From an uncultured Pelagibacteraceae bacterium (GTDB taxonomy: Bacteria > Pseudomonadota > Alphaproteobacteria > Pelagibacterales > Pelagibacteraceae): a DNA stretch of 42,113 nt. Below are positions 34,725-42,113 of the stretch, in pieces. The stretch lies in assembly GCA_902522325.1 (NCBI GenBank), contig CABYVA010000008.1:1-42113 (forward strand), in the 5' to 3' direction. Within the stretch, counting starts at the first letter, position 1; every line of letters starts with the position of its first letter. Position numbers and translations under genes: made by a program. The notes under the pieces are model-generated. The model was given only the letters and a program-made list of their open reading frames with translations. It was not told the origin of the DNA and did no database searches.

Positions 34725-35447
34725 ATGATTTTTTTAATATTACCATCATACAATGAAGAAAAAAATTTAATTAAGATTTTTAGCAAAATAAATAAATTAT
34801 CTAAAAAAATTCAAATAACAGTAGTACTGATAGATGATTGTTCATCTGACAAAACACATTCATTAAAAAATTTAAAAAAAAAATTTAAATTTATTTATTT
34901 AAAACACAAAGAAAATAAGGGTTTGAGTTTAGCATTGGAATCAGGCTTCAAAATTACTAAAAAAATTGCAAATAAAAAAGATATTATTATTACAATGGAT
35001 AGTGATAATACTCATCCGGTTCAAATAATTCCAAAAATGGCAGAAGAGGTAAAAAAAAATGATTTTGATATAGTAATTGCTTCAAGATTTTTAAAACAAT
35101 CTAAGGTTAATGGTCTAAGTTTTTTTAGAGAAAATTTAAGTTTATTTGCAAAATATGTTTTTAAATTTTTTTATCCATTTAAAAATTTAAATGAATATAC
35201 CTGCAATTATAGAGCTTACAAAGTTAAATTAATAAATAATTTATTAAAAAAAAAAACATTTTTTAAAAACGAAGATTTTAATATTGCGGCAAAAATTTTA
35301 CTTTATTTTATTAAGAATTTTAAAAATTTAAAAGTATATGAAGTACCTTTAACCTTAAATTATCAAAATAAAATAGGCTCTAGCAAAATGAGGATATTTA
35401 AAAATATATTATTAACATTAAAATTAATATTTATTAAAAAATTGTAG
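34725..35447 (+). CDS. Glycosyltransferase family 2, DPM1/GtrB-like
   Basis: This family 2 glycosyltransferase of 240 residues resembles polyprenyl-phosphate mannosyl/glucosyl synthases. PSYNEEKNLIKIF (7-19), VLIDDCSSDKT (34-44) and the metal motif MDSDNTHP (91-98) come in order, then VIASRFLKQS and the helix FFRENLSLFAKYVFKFFYP. There is a hydrophobic tail but no clear double helix as in GtrB. A role in charging a lipid carrier for a GT-C enzyme is inferred, because the next gene encodes a large membrane protein of that kind, transcribed convergently with only 5 bp between. Confidence 0.82.
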   Translation: MIFLILPSYNEEKNLIKIFSKINKLSKKIQITVVLIDDCSSDKTHSLKNLKKKFKFIYLKHKENKGLSLALESGFKITKKIANKKDIIITMDSDNTHPVQIIPKMAEEVKKNDFDIVIASRFLKQSKVNGLSFFRENLSLFAKYVFKFFYPFKNLNEYTCNYRAYKVKLINNLLKKKTFFKNEDFNIAAKILLYFIKNFKNLKVYEVPLTLNYQNKIGSSKMRIFKNILLTLKLIFIKKL

Positions 35448-35452
35448 CTTAA

Positions 35453-36682
35453 TTAAAAAATTAAATTTTTTGAAAAATTATAATTATTATTTACTGTAGC
35501 AATTATAAAATAGGCAAAAACCGCAAAGTAATAAAATAATAAATATTTCGTTCTTGATATCAGATTTGAAGCTAAGAAATTTTTAAAAAGTATAAATATT
35601 AAAATTAACAAGAGAGGTTCGAAATATTTTTGAGAAATACTATAGTTAATAGCTGTTAGATTAACCAAAATTATTGGTATTAAAATTTTTTTATCCTTTT
35701 TAAACAACAAGTAAATTAAAATAAAACCAAAAAAAGATGACAAATAAAAGATAATATTATTTTTTAAAAGTAAATAAGAAAGTTTGTAGAAAAAACCTCC
35801 ACCTATCAAAAGATCATAATTAAAATTTGATACAATAAAACAGAAAATAACTACTATAAAAATTATTTCAATTTTATTTGATTTTACAAAAGTACCTTTA
35901 ATTATTTTAAAATTTTTAGAGTTTAAAATTAAAAAACAAATGAAGAAAAACGTAATAGATGTGTTGGTTACAAGCGTATAGTAGATATCAGCTGTAAATT
36001 CTAATTTTGAAATAATTTCACTGTAGAAAATTAAAAAAAAGCCAGGAATTGAAAAAAGAAAACATATAAGTAATATTTTCGAAAAATAATATTTTCCATA
36101 TAATTTAAAATAATTAAAAAGATAAAAAGCAAAAAAGACTATGTAGGATTGCATTGAATAAGTTGCGCAAGAAAGGAATAAAATATTTAAAAAAATGTGC
36201 ATAAAGTTTTTTTTATGCATAGTTAAGATATAAAAATAGTTAGCTATTAATAAAAATATTAGTGCTGTTAAATGAGCATTTGGCCATATTGCAGAGGATC
36301 TAAAATAGGGAAAAAGTAAAAATGATGCACTTAATAATAATAAATTAATTTTATTAAAATTATAAATTTTTTTTAAATTTAAATATAAAAAAAAAGGCAG
36401 TAAGAGAGAAAAGATGAAATAAAATATTTTAACTATATAAATATCATTAAAGAAAAAATAAGGAATAGATAACAAAATATAATGTAGAGGAGCATGACGC
36501 GATAAATGATTTATTTTATCGTATCCAAAATTTGCAAAATCCATAATGATAGGAGCAGTTCTTATGAAATCTAATTTACTTCCTCCAGTTGATAAATCTT
36601 CATTAAAAAAAAAACCTATTAAAAGTAAAACCGCTGGTAATAATATTAGTACGTATAATTTTTTATCAGATAAACTCTGCAT
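35453..36682 (-). CDS. Polytopic membrane protein, possible GT-C-type glycosyltransferase
   Basis: The protein has 409 residues and about ten hydrophobic segments, with short loops rich in Lys and Asn. The opening helix is followed by a loop containing SKLDFIRTAPIIMDFANFGYDKINHLSRHAPLHY, placed where GT-C enzymes have their catalytic acidic loop between helices 1 and 2. The later SSAIWPNAHLTALIFLL also fits mannosyl/arabinosyl-transferase-like membrane proteins. I do not recognise a specific family. The alternative is an O-antigen-type or other sugar-related membrane protein. It lies between the DPM1-like gene and wecB, supporting glycan work. Confidence 0.55.
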   Translation of the reverse strand: MQSLSDKKLYVLILLPAVLLLIGFFFNEDLSTGGSKLDFIRTAPIIMDFANFGYDKINHLSRHAPLHYILLSIPYFFFNDIYIVKIFYFIFSLLLPFFLYLNLKKIYNFNKINLLLLSASFLLFPYFRSSAIWPNAHLTALIFLLIANYFYILTMHKKNFMHIFLNILFLSCATYSMQSYIVFFAFYLFNYFKLYGKYYFSKILLICFLFSIPGFFLIFYSEIISKLEFTADIYYTLVTNTSITFFFICFLILNSKNFKIIKGTFVKSNKIEIIFIVVIFCFIVSNFNYDLLIGGGFFYKLSYLLLKNNIIFYLSSFFGFILIYLLFKKDKKILIPIILVNLTAINYSISQKYFEPLLLILIFILFKNFLASNLISRTKYLLFYYFAVFAYFIIATVNNNYNFSKNLIF

Positions 36683-36755
36683 TTTTTCTTTATAGCAAAT
36701 CTAACAGCAATTAAAAAAGAAAATAATTTAACTTAAGATTTATTGTACTAAATAA

Positions 36756-36770
36756 AATAGTTTAACTATT
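36756..36770. promoter_or_regulatory. Perfect 15-bp palindrome upstream of wecB
   Basis: AATAGTT-T-AACTATT reads the same on both strands apart from the central base. It lies in the 115-bp divergent region between the putative GT-C gene and wecB, and is flanked by a TTGTAC (36743-36748). It may be an operator or a short hairpin. The rest of that intergenic region shows nothing I recognise. Confidence 0.3.
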
Positions 36771-36797
36771 AAAAAAATTGATATACATAATAATTTG

Positions 36798-37895
36798 ATG
36801 AAATTTTGCATAGTTCTATCAACTAGACCAGAAATTATAAAACTCGCATCTATTATTAAAATTTTTAAAAAAAAGAAGGAAAATTTTTTTTTAGTTAATA
36901 CGAACCAACATTATACAAAAATAATGAGCAAGGTCTTTTTTAATCATTTTAATATTCCCAAACCAAAATATAATATTAATGCTAACAGCAGTTCTTATAT
37001 TAGTTTTTTTTCTAAAAGTTTAAAAGAAATTGGAAATATATTAATTAAAGAAAAACCAAATTATTTAATAGTTCAAGGAGATACGAATACAGCGTTAGCA
37101 GGATGTTTGGCAGGTTCTATATACAATAGGCACCATTTAGATAATAAAAAAATTAAAATTGTTCATGTAGAGTCTGGACTGAGATCTTTCGACGAAAAAA
37201 TGCCTGAGGAAATAAATAGAAAAATAATTGACATATTATCTGATATTTTATTTGTTCCAACAAAGATCGATATGGACAATCTTAAAAATGAAAACCTGTT
37301 GAAAAATAAAAAAATATTAAAAAGTGGAAACACTATTACAGATGTAGTTAAGTCAAATTTAAATTTATTAAATAAAAACAATATACTTAAAAAATTCCAA
37401 TTAAAAAAAAGAGATTATTTTTTAGCTACGTTGCATAGACCAGAAAGCGTTGATAATTCTGTTAATTTTAAAAAAATTATTTATGCTTTTAATAAAATAT
37501 CAAATTTATATAAAAAAAAAATTATCTTTCCTGTTCATCCAAGAACAGAGAAAATTCTCAAAAAATTTAAAAAAAAAGTAAATAAAAATATAATAATTAC
37601 TAAGCCTTTAGAATATATAGATTTTTTGTTTTTAATGAAAAATTGTAGAATTATCTTTACAGACTCTGGAGGCATTCAAGAAGAAAGTAGTATTTTAGGC
37701 ATTCCTTGTATTACAACTAGAACTTCAACAGAAAGACAAATAACTTTAAAATCTAAAGTTAATATCATGACTGGATATGACCAAAAGAAAATTATTGGTG
37801 CTGTTAGAAAATTTTATAATATTAAAGCAAAGAAATTAAATTTATTTGGCGATGGCAGAGTAGCTGAAAAAATTTACAAGTTTCTAAAAAAATAA
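36798..37895 (+). CDS. wecB: UDP-N-acetylglucosamine 2-epimerase (non-hydrolyzing)
   Basis: WecB converts UDP-GlcNAc to UDP-ManNAc for surface polysaccharides. It has 365 residues. FCIVLSTRPEIIKLA is at the N-terminus, VQGDTNTALAG near residue 95, HVESGLRSFDEKMPEEINRK near 121-141, then LATLHRPESVDN, PVHPRTEKIL and the C-terminal FTDSGGIQEESSILGIPC with TTRTSTERQ. The ATG at 36798 gives the natural start; the frame opens one codon earlier at TTG. Its stop directly abuts the convergent ABC permease gene. No ManNAc dehydrogenase gene lies nearby. Confidence 0.92.
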   Translation: MKFCIVLSTRPEIIKLASIIKIFKKKKENFFLVNTNQHYTKIMSKVFFNHFNIPKPKYNINANSSSYISFFSKSLKEIGNILIKEKPNYLIVQGDTNTALAGCLAGSIYNRHHLDNKKIKIVHVESGLRSFDEKMPEEINRKIIDILSDILFVPTKIDMDNLKNENLLKNKKILKSGNTITDVVKSNLNLLNKNNILKKFQLKKRDYFLATLHRPESVDNSVNFKKIIYAFNKISNLYKKKIIFPVHPRTEKILKKFKKKVNKNIIITKPLEYIDFLFLMKNCRIIFTDSGGIQEESSILGIPCITTRTSTERQITLKSKVNIMTGYDQKKIIGAVRKFYNIKAKKLNLFGDGRVAEKIYKFLKK

Positions 37896-38687
37896 TTATT
37901 CACCTATATTAATTAAAGTCCCTTTTTTACGCGCTTTACTAAATGAATAATAAAACAACGATATTGCTACTATTAGATAAATACCATTTAAATAAAGTGC
38001 TTGAACTATGTTTTGATAGTTGACCGTTTGATCAATTAAAATGCTTCTTGCCTCTTCAAAAATATAAACTAGCGGAAGTAAATAAGCAATTTTTTGAAAA
38101 ATTTCAGGTAAAATTTCTATCGGATAATAAATGCACCCAAGCGGCGCCAGAAGAAACATAGTTGACCAAGCTATATTTTCAAATGATGGACCAAATCTTA
38201 ATAAACCAGCAGAAACAAAAATACCTAGTGTAATTCCAAATAAATATAAACTTAAAAAAAGAACAAATAAGTGAATGCCAAGATCCATTAAAGATATTCC
38301 AAAAAGTGGAGAAGTAAGTAAAATCGCAGGCACCAAACCAATCAATGATCTAATTAAAGCAGTAAAAACTAAGGATATTATTATTTCTCCAATTTTTATT
38401 GGTGCAATGAATAAGTTTGTAAAGTTTCTGCTCCAAATTTCTTCTAAAAATAACATATTAAATCCGATGCTAGTTCTGAAAAGAAAGTCATAAAGAATTG
38501 CACAAGTAAGAATTACACCCACTGCATCATTATAATATGAACTATGAGACTCAAAAAAATTAGATATAAATCCCCATAAGGTTATTTGTATTGATGGCCA
38601 GTAAATTAAATCCAAAATTCTTGGAAAAGATCTGGTGATTAAATAAAAATGTCTTAGAAAAAGTCCGTAAATTCTATTAAAACTCAT
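37896..38687 (-). CDS. ABC-2 type transporter permease
   Basis: This is an inner-membrane permease of 263 residues with about six helices, of the ABC-2 type used for export. The hydrophobic pattern and the segments VLTCAILYDFLFRTSIGFNMLFLEEIWSRNF and FGITLGIFVSAGLLRFGPSFENIAW fit the family, and the gene overlaps the ATPase gene by 11 bp. Substrate class cannot be told: drugs, lipids or glycans are possible. The location next to wecB makes glycan or lipid export tempting, but the pair is on the opposite strand. Confidence 0.85.
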   Translation of the reverse strand: MSFNRIYGLFLRHFYLITRSFPRILDLIYWPSIQITLWGFISNFFESHSSYYNDAVGVILTCAILYDFLFRTSIGFNMLFLEEIWSRNFTNLFIAPIKIGEIIISLVFTALIRSLIGLVPAILLTSPLFGISLMDLGIHLFVLFLSLYLFGITLGIFVSAGLLRFGPSFENIAWSTMFLLAPLGCIYYPIEILPEIFQKIAYLLPLVYIFEEARSILIDQTVNYQNIVQALYLNGIYLIVAISLFYYSFSKARKKGTLINIGE

Positions 38688-39411
38688 TTGTGCTCCTCGA
38701 GAGTTTTAAAAAAACTTCCTCTAAATTTTTTCTACCATGTTTTTTAATTAAATCATCAGGATGGCCATTGTCTATAATAGCGCCATCTTTCATCATTAAT
38801 ACTGTTTTGCACAATCTTGTTACTTCATTCATATTATGAGATGCTAACAAAATTGATATTTTATTTTCTTTTTTATAATTTTCTAAAAAAGATCTAATAA
38901 AGTCACCAACTTCTGGATCTAGTGATGCGGTTGGTTCATCCAAAAATAAAACTTTTGGTTTATTTATTAATGCTTTGGCTAAACTAACCCTATTTTTTTG
39001 TCCTGAAGAAAGTTCGCCGGTTACTCTATTTAACAATTCTTCTAATCTTAATTTTCCAGCAAGATACTCAATTCTATTTTTAACATTTAAAACATTGTAT
39101 AATTTACAATACACAATTAAATTTTGTTTTACTGTAAGTTTTTTAGGTAATTCAATATAAGGGGAAATAAAATTTATTTTTTGAAGAGTCTCTGTTCTAT
39201 TTTCTTCAATTTTTTTTCCTTCAATTAATATTTCCCCATTCGATGGTTTAAGCAAACCTAACAACATACCAATTGTTGTTGTTTTTCCACAACCATTAGG
39301 TCCAAGTAGCCCTAAAATTTCATCTTTATGAATATTAAATGAAATATTTTTAACAGCTTCATTTAAACCATATTTTTTTTTAAGATTTTTAACTTCTACT
39401 AACTTTTCCAT
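38677..39411 (-). CDS. ABC transporter ATP-binding protein
   Basis: This is a single ABC ATPase domain of 244 residues that would energise the permease downstream. Walker A is GPNGCGKTT (about 37-45), the Q-loop region is NFISPYIE, the signature is LSSGQKNRVSLAKAL, Walker B is VLFLDEPTASLDPE and the switch histidine is in LLASHNM. It overlaps the permease gene by 11 bp and abuts the Sua5-type gene upstream by one base, so the three are an operon. Confidence 0.95.
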   Translation of the reverse strand: MEKLVEVKNLKKKYGLNEAVKNISFNIHKDEILGLLGPNGCGKTTTIGMLLGLLKPSNGEILIEGKKIEENRTETLQKINFISPYIELPKKLTVKQNLIVYCKLYNVLNVKNRIEYLAGKLRLEELLNRVTGELSSGQKNRVSLAKALINKPKVLFLDEPTASLDPEVGDFIRSFLENYKKENKISILLASHNMNEVTRLCKTVLMMKDGAIIDNGHPDDLIKKHGRKNLEEVFLKLSRSTNEF

Positions 39412-40343
39412 TAATATTTTGATGCCCTATGAAGTCTATCATTAATTGCTTGTCCAAAACCGTAATTTGGAATTTTTTCAACTGCAATTTTTTTAAATTT
39501 TTTATTTTTAATCATTCTAATTGTTTTGTATAAATTTTTTGCTGCCTCTTTTAAATTTTTAGTTTTGCTTAAATAATAAAAATTTTTATCAGATAATTTT
39601 CTTTTTTTAATTAATATAAATGCCTCATCTGGTTTTGGTTTGTTAACGTTTAATCTAATTGGTATTCCGGGCGAATAATGAACTTTGCCTTGGCCTGGAA
39701 CTACTACTTTTTTAATTTTTTTATTAAATTTTAAATTAATTTTTAGAATTTTATTTATCGAATTTATCTTTACACCTCCCAATCTAAGTATTTCAGGTTT
39801 ATTCACTAAACTAACTATGGTTGATTCTAAACCTATTTTTGATCTACCACCATTAAGTATGAACTTAATTTTTTTTCCAAACTCGTCCTTAACATCTTCT
39901 TTGCATACTGGACTAATTTTTGTTGAAATGTTTGCGCTAGGTGCTGCCAAAGGATATTCAATTTCCTTAAGAAGTTTTTGAGCAAGTGAATGTTTAGGAA
40001 ATCTAACCGCCAAAGTCTTTTTTTTATTTGTAACATTTTTTGAAATTTTATTTTTATTTTTAAGTTTTAATACATATGTTAGCGGACCTGGGCTAAAATT
40101 TTTATAAAGTTTATAAAAATTATCATTTAGTATGCAGTCTTTTTTAAGTTTTTTTAAACTGTGATAATGAACAATTAAAGGATTTTTTTTAGATCTTTTT
40201 TTAAGCTTAAATATTTTAGATGTAGCTATGTCAGAATAGGCATTAGCAGCTAAGCCATAAACAGTTTCTGTAGGTATCCCTATACATTCTTTTTTATTTA
40301 AAAAGAATTGAGCTTTTTTAATATTTGAATGATTATTTTTCAT
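39411..40343 (-). CDS. L-threonylcarbamoyladenylate synthase (Sua5/YwlC type)
   Basis: The protein (310 aa) begins with the YrdC-type domain that makes threonylcarbamoyl-AMP for t6A37 in ANN-decoding tRNAs. GIPTETVYGLAANAYSD (17-33), KKNPLIVHY, FSPGPLTYVL, RFPKHSLAQKLL and PLAAPSANIS with ILNGGRSKIGLESTIV are all present. A C-terminal segment of about 100 residues, with PGQGKVHYSPGIPIRLN, makes it the longer Sua5 form rather than the short TsaC. It diverges from xseB across 21 bp that contain an inverted repeat TAATA-N5-TATTA (40349-40363). Confidence 0.93.
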   Translation of the reverse strand: MKNNHSNIKKAQFFLNKKECIGIPTETVYGLAANAYSDIATSKIFKLKKRSKKNPLIVHYHSLKKLKKDCILNDNFYKLYKNFSPGPLTYVLKLKNKNKISKNVTNKKKTLAVRFPKHSLAQKLLKEIEYPLAAPSANISTKISPVCKEDVKDEFGKKIKFILNGGRSKIGLESTIVSLVNKPEILRLGGVKINSINKILKINLKFNKKIKKVVVPGQGKVHYSPGIPIRLNVNKPKPDEAFILIKKRKLSDKNFYYLSKTKNLKEAAKNLYKTIRMIKNKKFKKIAVEKIPNYGFGQAINDRLHRASKY

Positions 40344-40364
40344 GATAATAATACGTACTATTAT

Positions 40365-40610
40365 ATGAAAGAAAAAAATTTACTAGCTGATAATCATTCA
40401 AAATCTTTAGAGGAATTAACTAAAGAAATAAATGAAATTATTAAAAAATTAGAAAATGAAAAAAATCTTGAAAATTCTCTAGATGAATATCAAAAGCTTA
40501 TAAAATTAAATAATATATTAGAAAAAAAATTTCAAAAAAAAGGCAAGAATATAAGTCAAAACACAAAACAGAAAATAAACAACATAGTTGTTAGTAAAAA
40601 TGAAAAATAA
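40365..40610 (+). CDS. xseB: Exodeoxyribonuclease VII small subunit
   Basis: This 81-residue protein has the XseB pattern KSLEELTKEINEIIKKLENEKN and LENSLDEYQKLIKLNNILEKK, forming two helices. It binds the XseA subunit of the single-strand-specific exonuclease VII. The ATG at 40365 (MKEKNLLADN) is preferred; the open frame extends 36 bp upstream into the Sua5-type gene's start. It overlaps ispA by 11 bp, and the xseB-ispA-dxs order is the standard one. Confidence 0.9.
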   Translation: MKEKNLLADNHSKSLEELTKEINEIIKKLENEKNLENSLDEYQKLIKLNNILEKKFQKKGKNISQNTKQKINNIVVSKNEK

Positions 40611-41472
40611 ACTTAATAAAATAGCAAGAGAAACTAACTTATATTTAAAAGATTATATTTCGAAACAAAAAAAAAGTAATTTAATCGCACCTATAAAGTA
40701 TGGACTATTTTCTGGAGGAAAAAAAATTAGATCTAAGATATTAGTAGATATAGGAAAAATGTTTAAAGTTAATTATAAAACTTTAATTAAAATCGGTGCC
40801 GCTGTCGAGTGTGTCCATGCATATTCTCTAATTCATGATGATTTACCATGTATGGACAATGATGCTTTGAGAAGAGGCAAACCTTCTACTCATGTACAAT
40901 ACGGAGAGTCCACAGCAGTTCTGGCTGGCAATTCTCTTTTAACTATTGCTTTTGAGATTTTAACTGCAAAGAATTTAAATGTTAGTGAAAAAATAAAAAT
41001 AGAATTAATTAAAAACCTGTCTGAATGCGCCGGTCATTCTGGAGTTGCTGGTGGCCAATACTTAGATTTGTACTATGAAAAAAAAAAGGTTTCTCTAAAA
41101 AAAGTTGTTGATATGCAAATAAAAAAAACTGGTAAATTATTTAGTTTTTGTTGTATGGTTCCTTTAATAGTTAAAAACAAAGATGCCAAAGATATTAATT
41201 TTTTTAGTAAACTAGGATCAGATGTTGGTTTATTATTTCAAATAATTGATGATTTACTTGATTTTACTGGGGATACTAATTATTTGGGAAAGAAAACTAA
41301 AAAGGATAAGAAAAGAGGAAAAGCAACCATCGTAGACTTGTTAGGTTATAAAAAAACTACTAAATACTGTGATAAAATAAAATTAAATTTATTTAAAAAA
41401 CTTAACAAATATGGTTCAAAGTCTAAAGATATACAGGAAACTATTGAATATATATCAATAAGAAATAAATGA
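40600..41472 (+). CDS. ispA: Farnesyl diphosphate synthase (polyprenyl synthetase family)
   Basis: This is a short-chain prenyltransferase of 290 residues. The first aspartate-rich motif is [10 protein letters not shown], with RRGKPSTH next. The second is [17 protein letters not shown] (about 34-42) and [18 protein letters not shown] also fit. It condenses DMAPP and IPP to geranyl and farnesyl diphosphate for quinone tails and undecaprenol. I start it at the ATG at 40600, which overlaps xseB by 11 bp; a TTG 12 bp earlier is also in frame. The stop overlaps the dxs ATG by 4 bp. Confidence 0.94.
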   Translation: MKNKLNKIARETNLYLKDYISKQKKSNLIAPIKYGLFSGGKKIRSKILVDIGKMFKVNYKTLIKIGAAVECVHAYSLIHDDLPCMDNDALRRGKPSTHVQYGESTAVLAGNSLLTIAFEILTAKNLNVSEKIKIELIKNLSECAGHSGVAGGQYLDLYYEKKKVSLKKVVDMQIKKTGKLFSFCCMVPLIVKNKDAKDINFFSKLGSDVGLLFQIIDDLLDFTGDTNYLGKKTKKDKKRGKATIVDLLGYKKTTKYCDKIKLNLFKKLNKYGSKSKDIQETIEYISIRNK

Positions 41473-42113
41473 AAAAAAATTATAAATACTTAAATAATAT
41501 AAATTTTCCATCAGATATAAAAAAATTATCAGCTGATAAGTTACAAAAATTGTCAAATGAGGTAAGGGAAGAATTGATAAGTGCGGTCTCAGAAACTGGG
41601 GGACATCTTGGCGCAGGACTGGGAGTAGTAGAATTGACGGTAGCGCTACATTATATTTTTGATACCCCAAATGATAAATTGATATGGGATGTTGGACATC
41701 AAACTTACCCGCATAAAATTCTTACAGGAAGGAAAGAAAAAATTAGAACTTTAAGACAAGGTGGGGGGCTATCTGGTTTTACAAAAAGATCAGAAAGTGA
41801 ATATGATCCTTTTGGTGCAGCACATAGTTCTACATCTATATCGTCAGCCCTAGGAGTTGCTGTTGCAAACAAGATTAATAATAAATCAAACAATGTTATA
41901 GCGGTAATCGGAGATGGAGCAATGAGTGCCGGAATGGCTTATGAAGCTATGAATAATGCTGGGGCATCAAAAACAAAAATGATTGTTATTTTAAATGATA
42001 ATGACATGTCAATTGCCAAACCAGTTGGAGCCATGAGAGCTTATTTGGCAAAATTATTATCAGGAAAAATTTATTTTAGTTTAGTTGAAACTATAAAATT
42101 AATTATTTCTGCT
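41469..42113 (+). CDS. dxs: 1-deoxy-D-xylulose-5-phosphate synthase (partial, runs off right edge)
   Basis: This is the start of DXS, which makes 1-deoxyxylulose-5-phosphate from pyruvate and glyceraldehyde-3-phosphate, the first step of the MEP pathway. 215 residues are visible and open to the end. The TPP-binding region is [20 protein letters not shown], with [34 protein letters not shown] and [17 protein letters not shown] preceding it. The ATG at 41469 overlaps the ispA stop (ATGA). Confidence 0.96.
   Translation, partial: MKKNYKYLNNINFPSDIKKLSADKLQKLSNEVREELISAVSETGGHLGAGLGVVELTVALHYIFDTPNDKLIWDVGHQTYPHKILTGRKEKIRTLRQGGGLSGFTKRSESEYDPFGAAHSSTSISSALGVAVANKINNKSNNVIAVIGDGAMSAGMAYEAMNNAGASKTKMIVILNDNDMSIAKPVGAMRAYLAKLLSGKIYFSLVETIKLIISA

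Noticed and set aside
40344-40364. Inverted repeat TAATA-N5-TATTA between the Sua5-type gene and xseB as an operator
   Set aside because: Five-base AT-only arms are expected by chance in this base composition; kept only as a remark in the gene entry.

Overview
The window looks like a piece of chromosome from a SAR11-clade alphaproteobacterium (Pelagibacterales, close to Candidatus Pelagibacter). The evidence is very high A+T, intergenic gaps of often 0 to 10 bp, many overlapping stop/start pairs, almost no Shine-Dalgarno sequences, a three-part alphaproteobacterial transhydrogenase, a TrcR (DUF1013) gene and a tol-pal cluster. It contains no mobile elements, phage genes or CRISPR arrays. No stretch longer than about 120 bp lacks a gene.

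Layout. (1) 1-3186 is an accessory, surface-type segment: a truncated DUF4956 membrane protein (minus), then an FkbM methyltransferase, a family-2 glycosyltransferase and an SDR epimerase (plus). (2) A lone 5S rRNA with its own promoter follows, then rpmJ 9 bp downstream. This matches the published description of SAR11 hypervariable region 2, which lies between the 23S and 5S genes, so the window probably begins at the tail of that region. (3) 3581-8582 (plus) holds pntAa-pntAb-pntB, a small transaldolase and a TPR-sulfotransferase. (4) 8597-16852 (minus) is a long core cluster transcribed in the order tkt, gap, pgk, class I fba, thiE, efp, an inositol-monophosphatase-family gene, rpmE, trcR, rpsU and initiator tRNA. 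(5) 16907-25186 (plus) holds a small coiled-coil gene, zapA, 5-formyl-THF cyclo-ligase, a YmdB-type phosphodiesterase, yebC, a RuvC-fold resolvase and tolQRAB-pal-cpoB. (6) 25146-32624 (plus) holds tilS, ftsH, folP, glmM, thiD and purA. (7) rpoH and rluD (minus) lie divergent to tRNA-Arg(TCG). (8) 34725-37895 is a second small glycan segment: a DPM1-like glycosyltransferase, a polytopic membrane protein that may be a GT-C enzyme, and wecB. (9) 37896-40343 (minus) holds an ABC-2 exporter pair and a Sua5-type tRNA-modification enzyme. (10) xseB, ispA and the start of dxs (plus) open the isoprenoid cluster and run off the right edge.

How the genes work together. Central carbon (tkt, gap, pgk, fba, transaldolase) and redox (pnt) genes supply gluconeogenesis, pentose phosphates and NADPH. 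Tol-Pal-CpoB, GlmM and ZapA serve envelope construction and division. The two glycan segments probably decorate the cell surface. The translation genes contain the most interesting signals. rpsU appears to start at an AUU codon behind a perfect Shine-Dalgarno sequence. The initiator tRNA encoded just downstream of it has an A29:U41 pair in place of the first of its three canonical G:C pairs. Other points are the orphan 5S-rpmJ unit and a resolvase resembling the MOC1 group in the usual ruvC position, without ruvA or ruvB. I recognised families from memory and by reading the translations. No database search was run.
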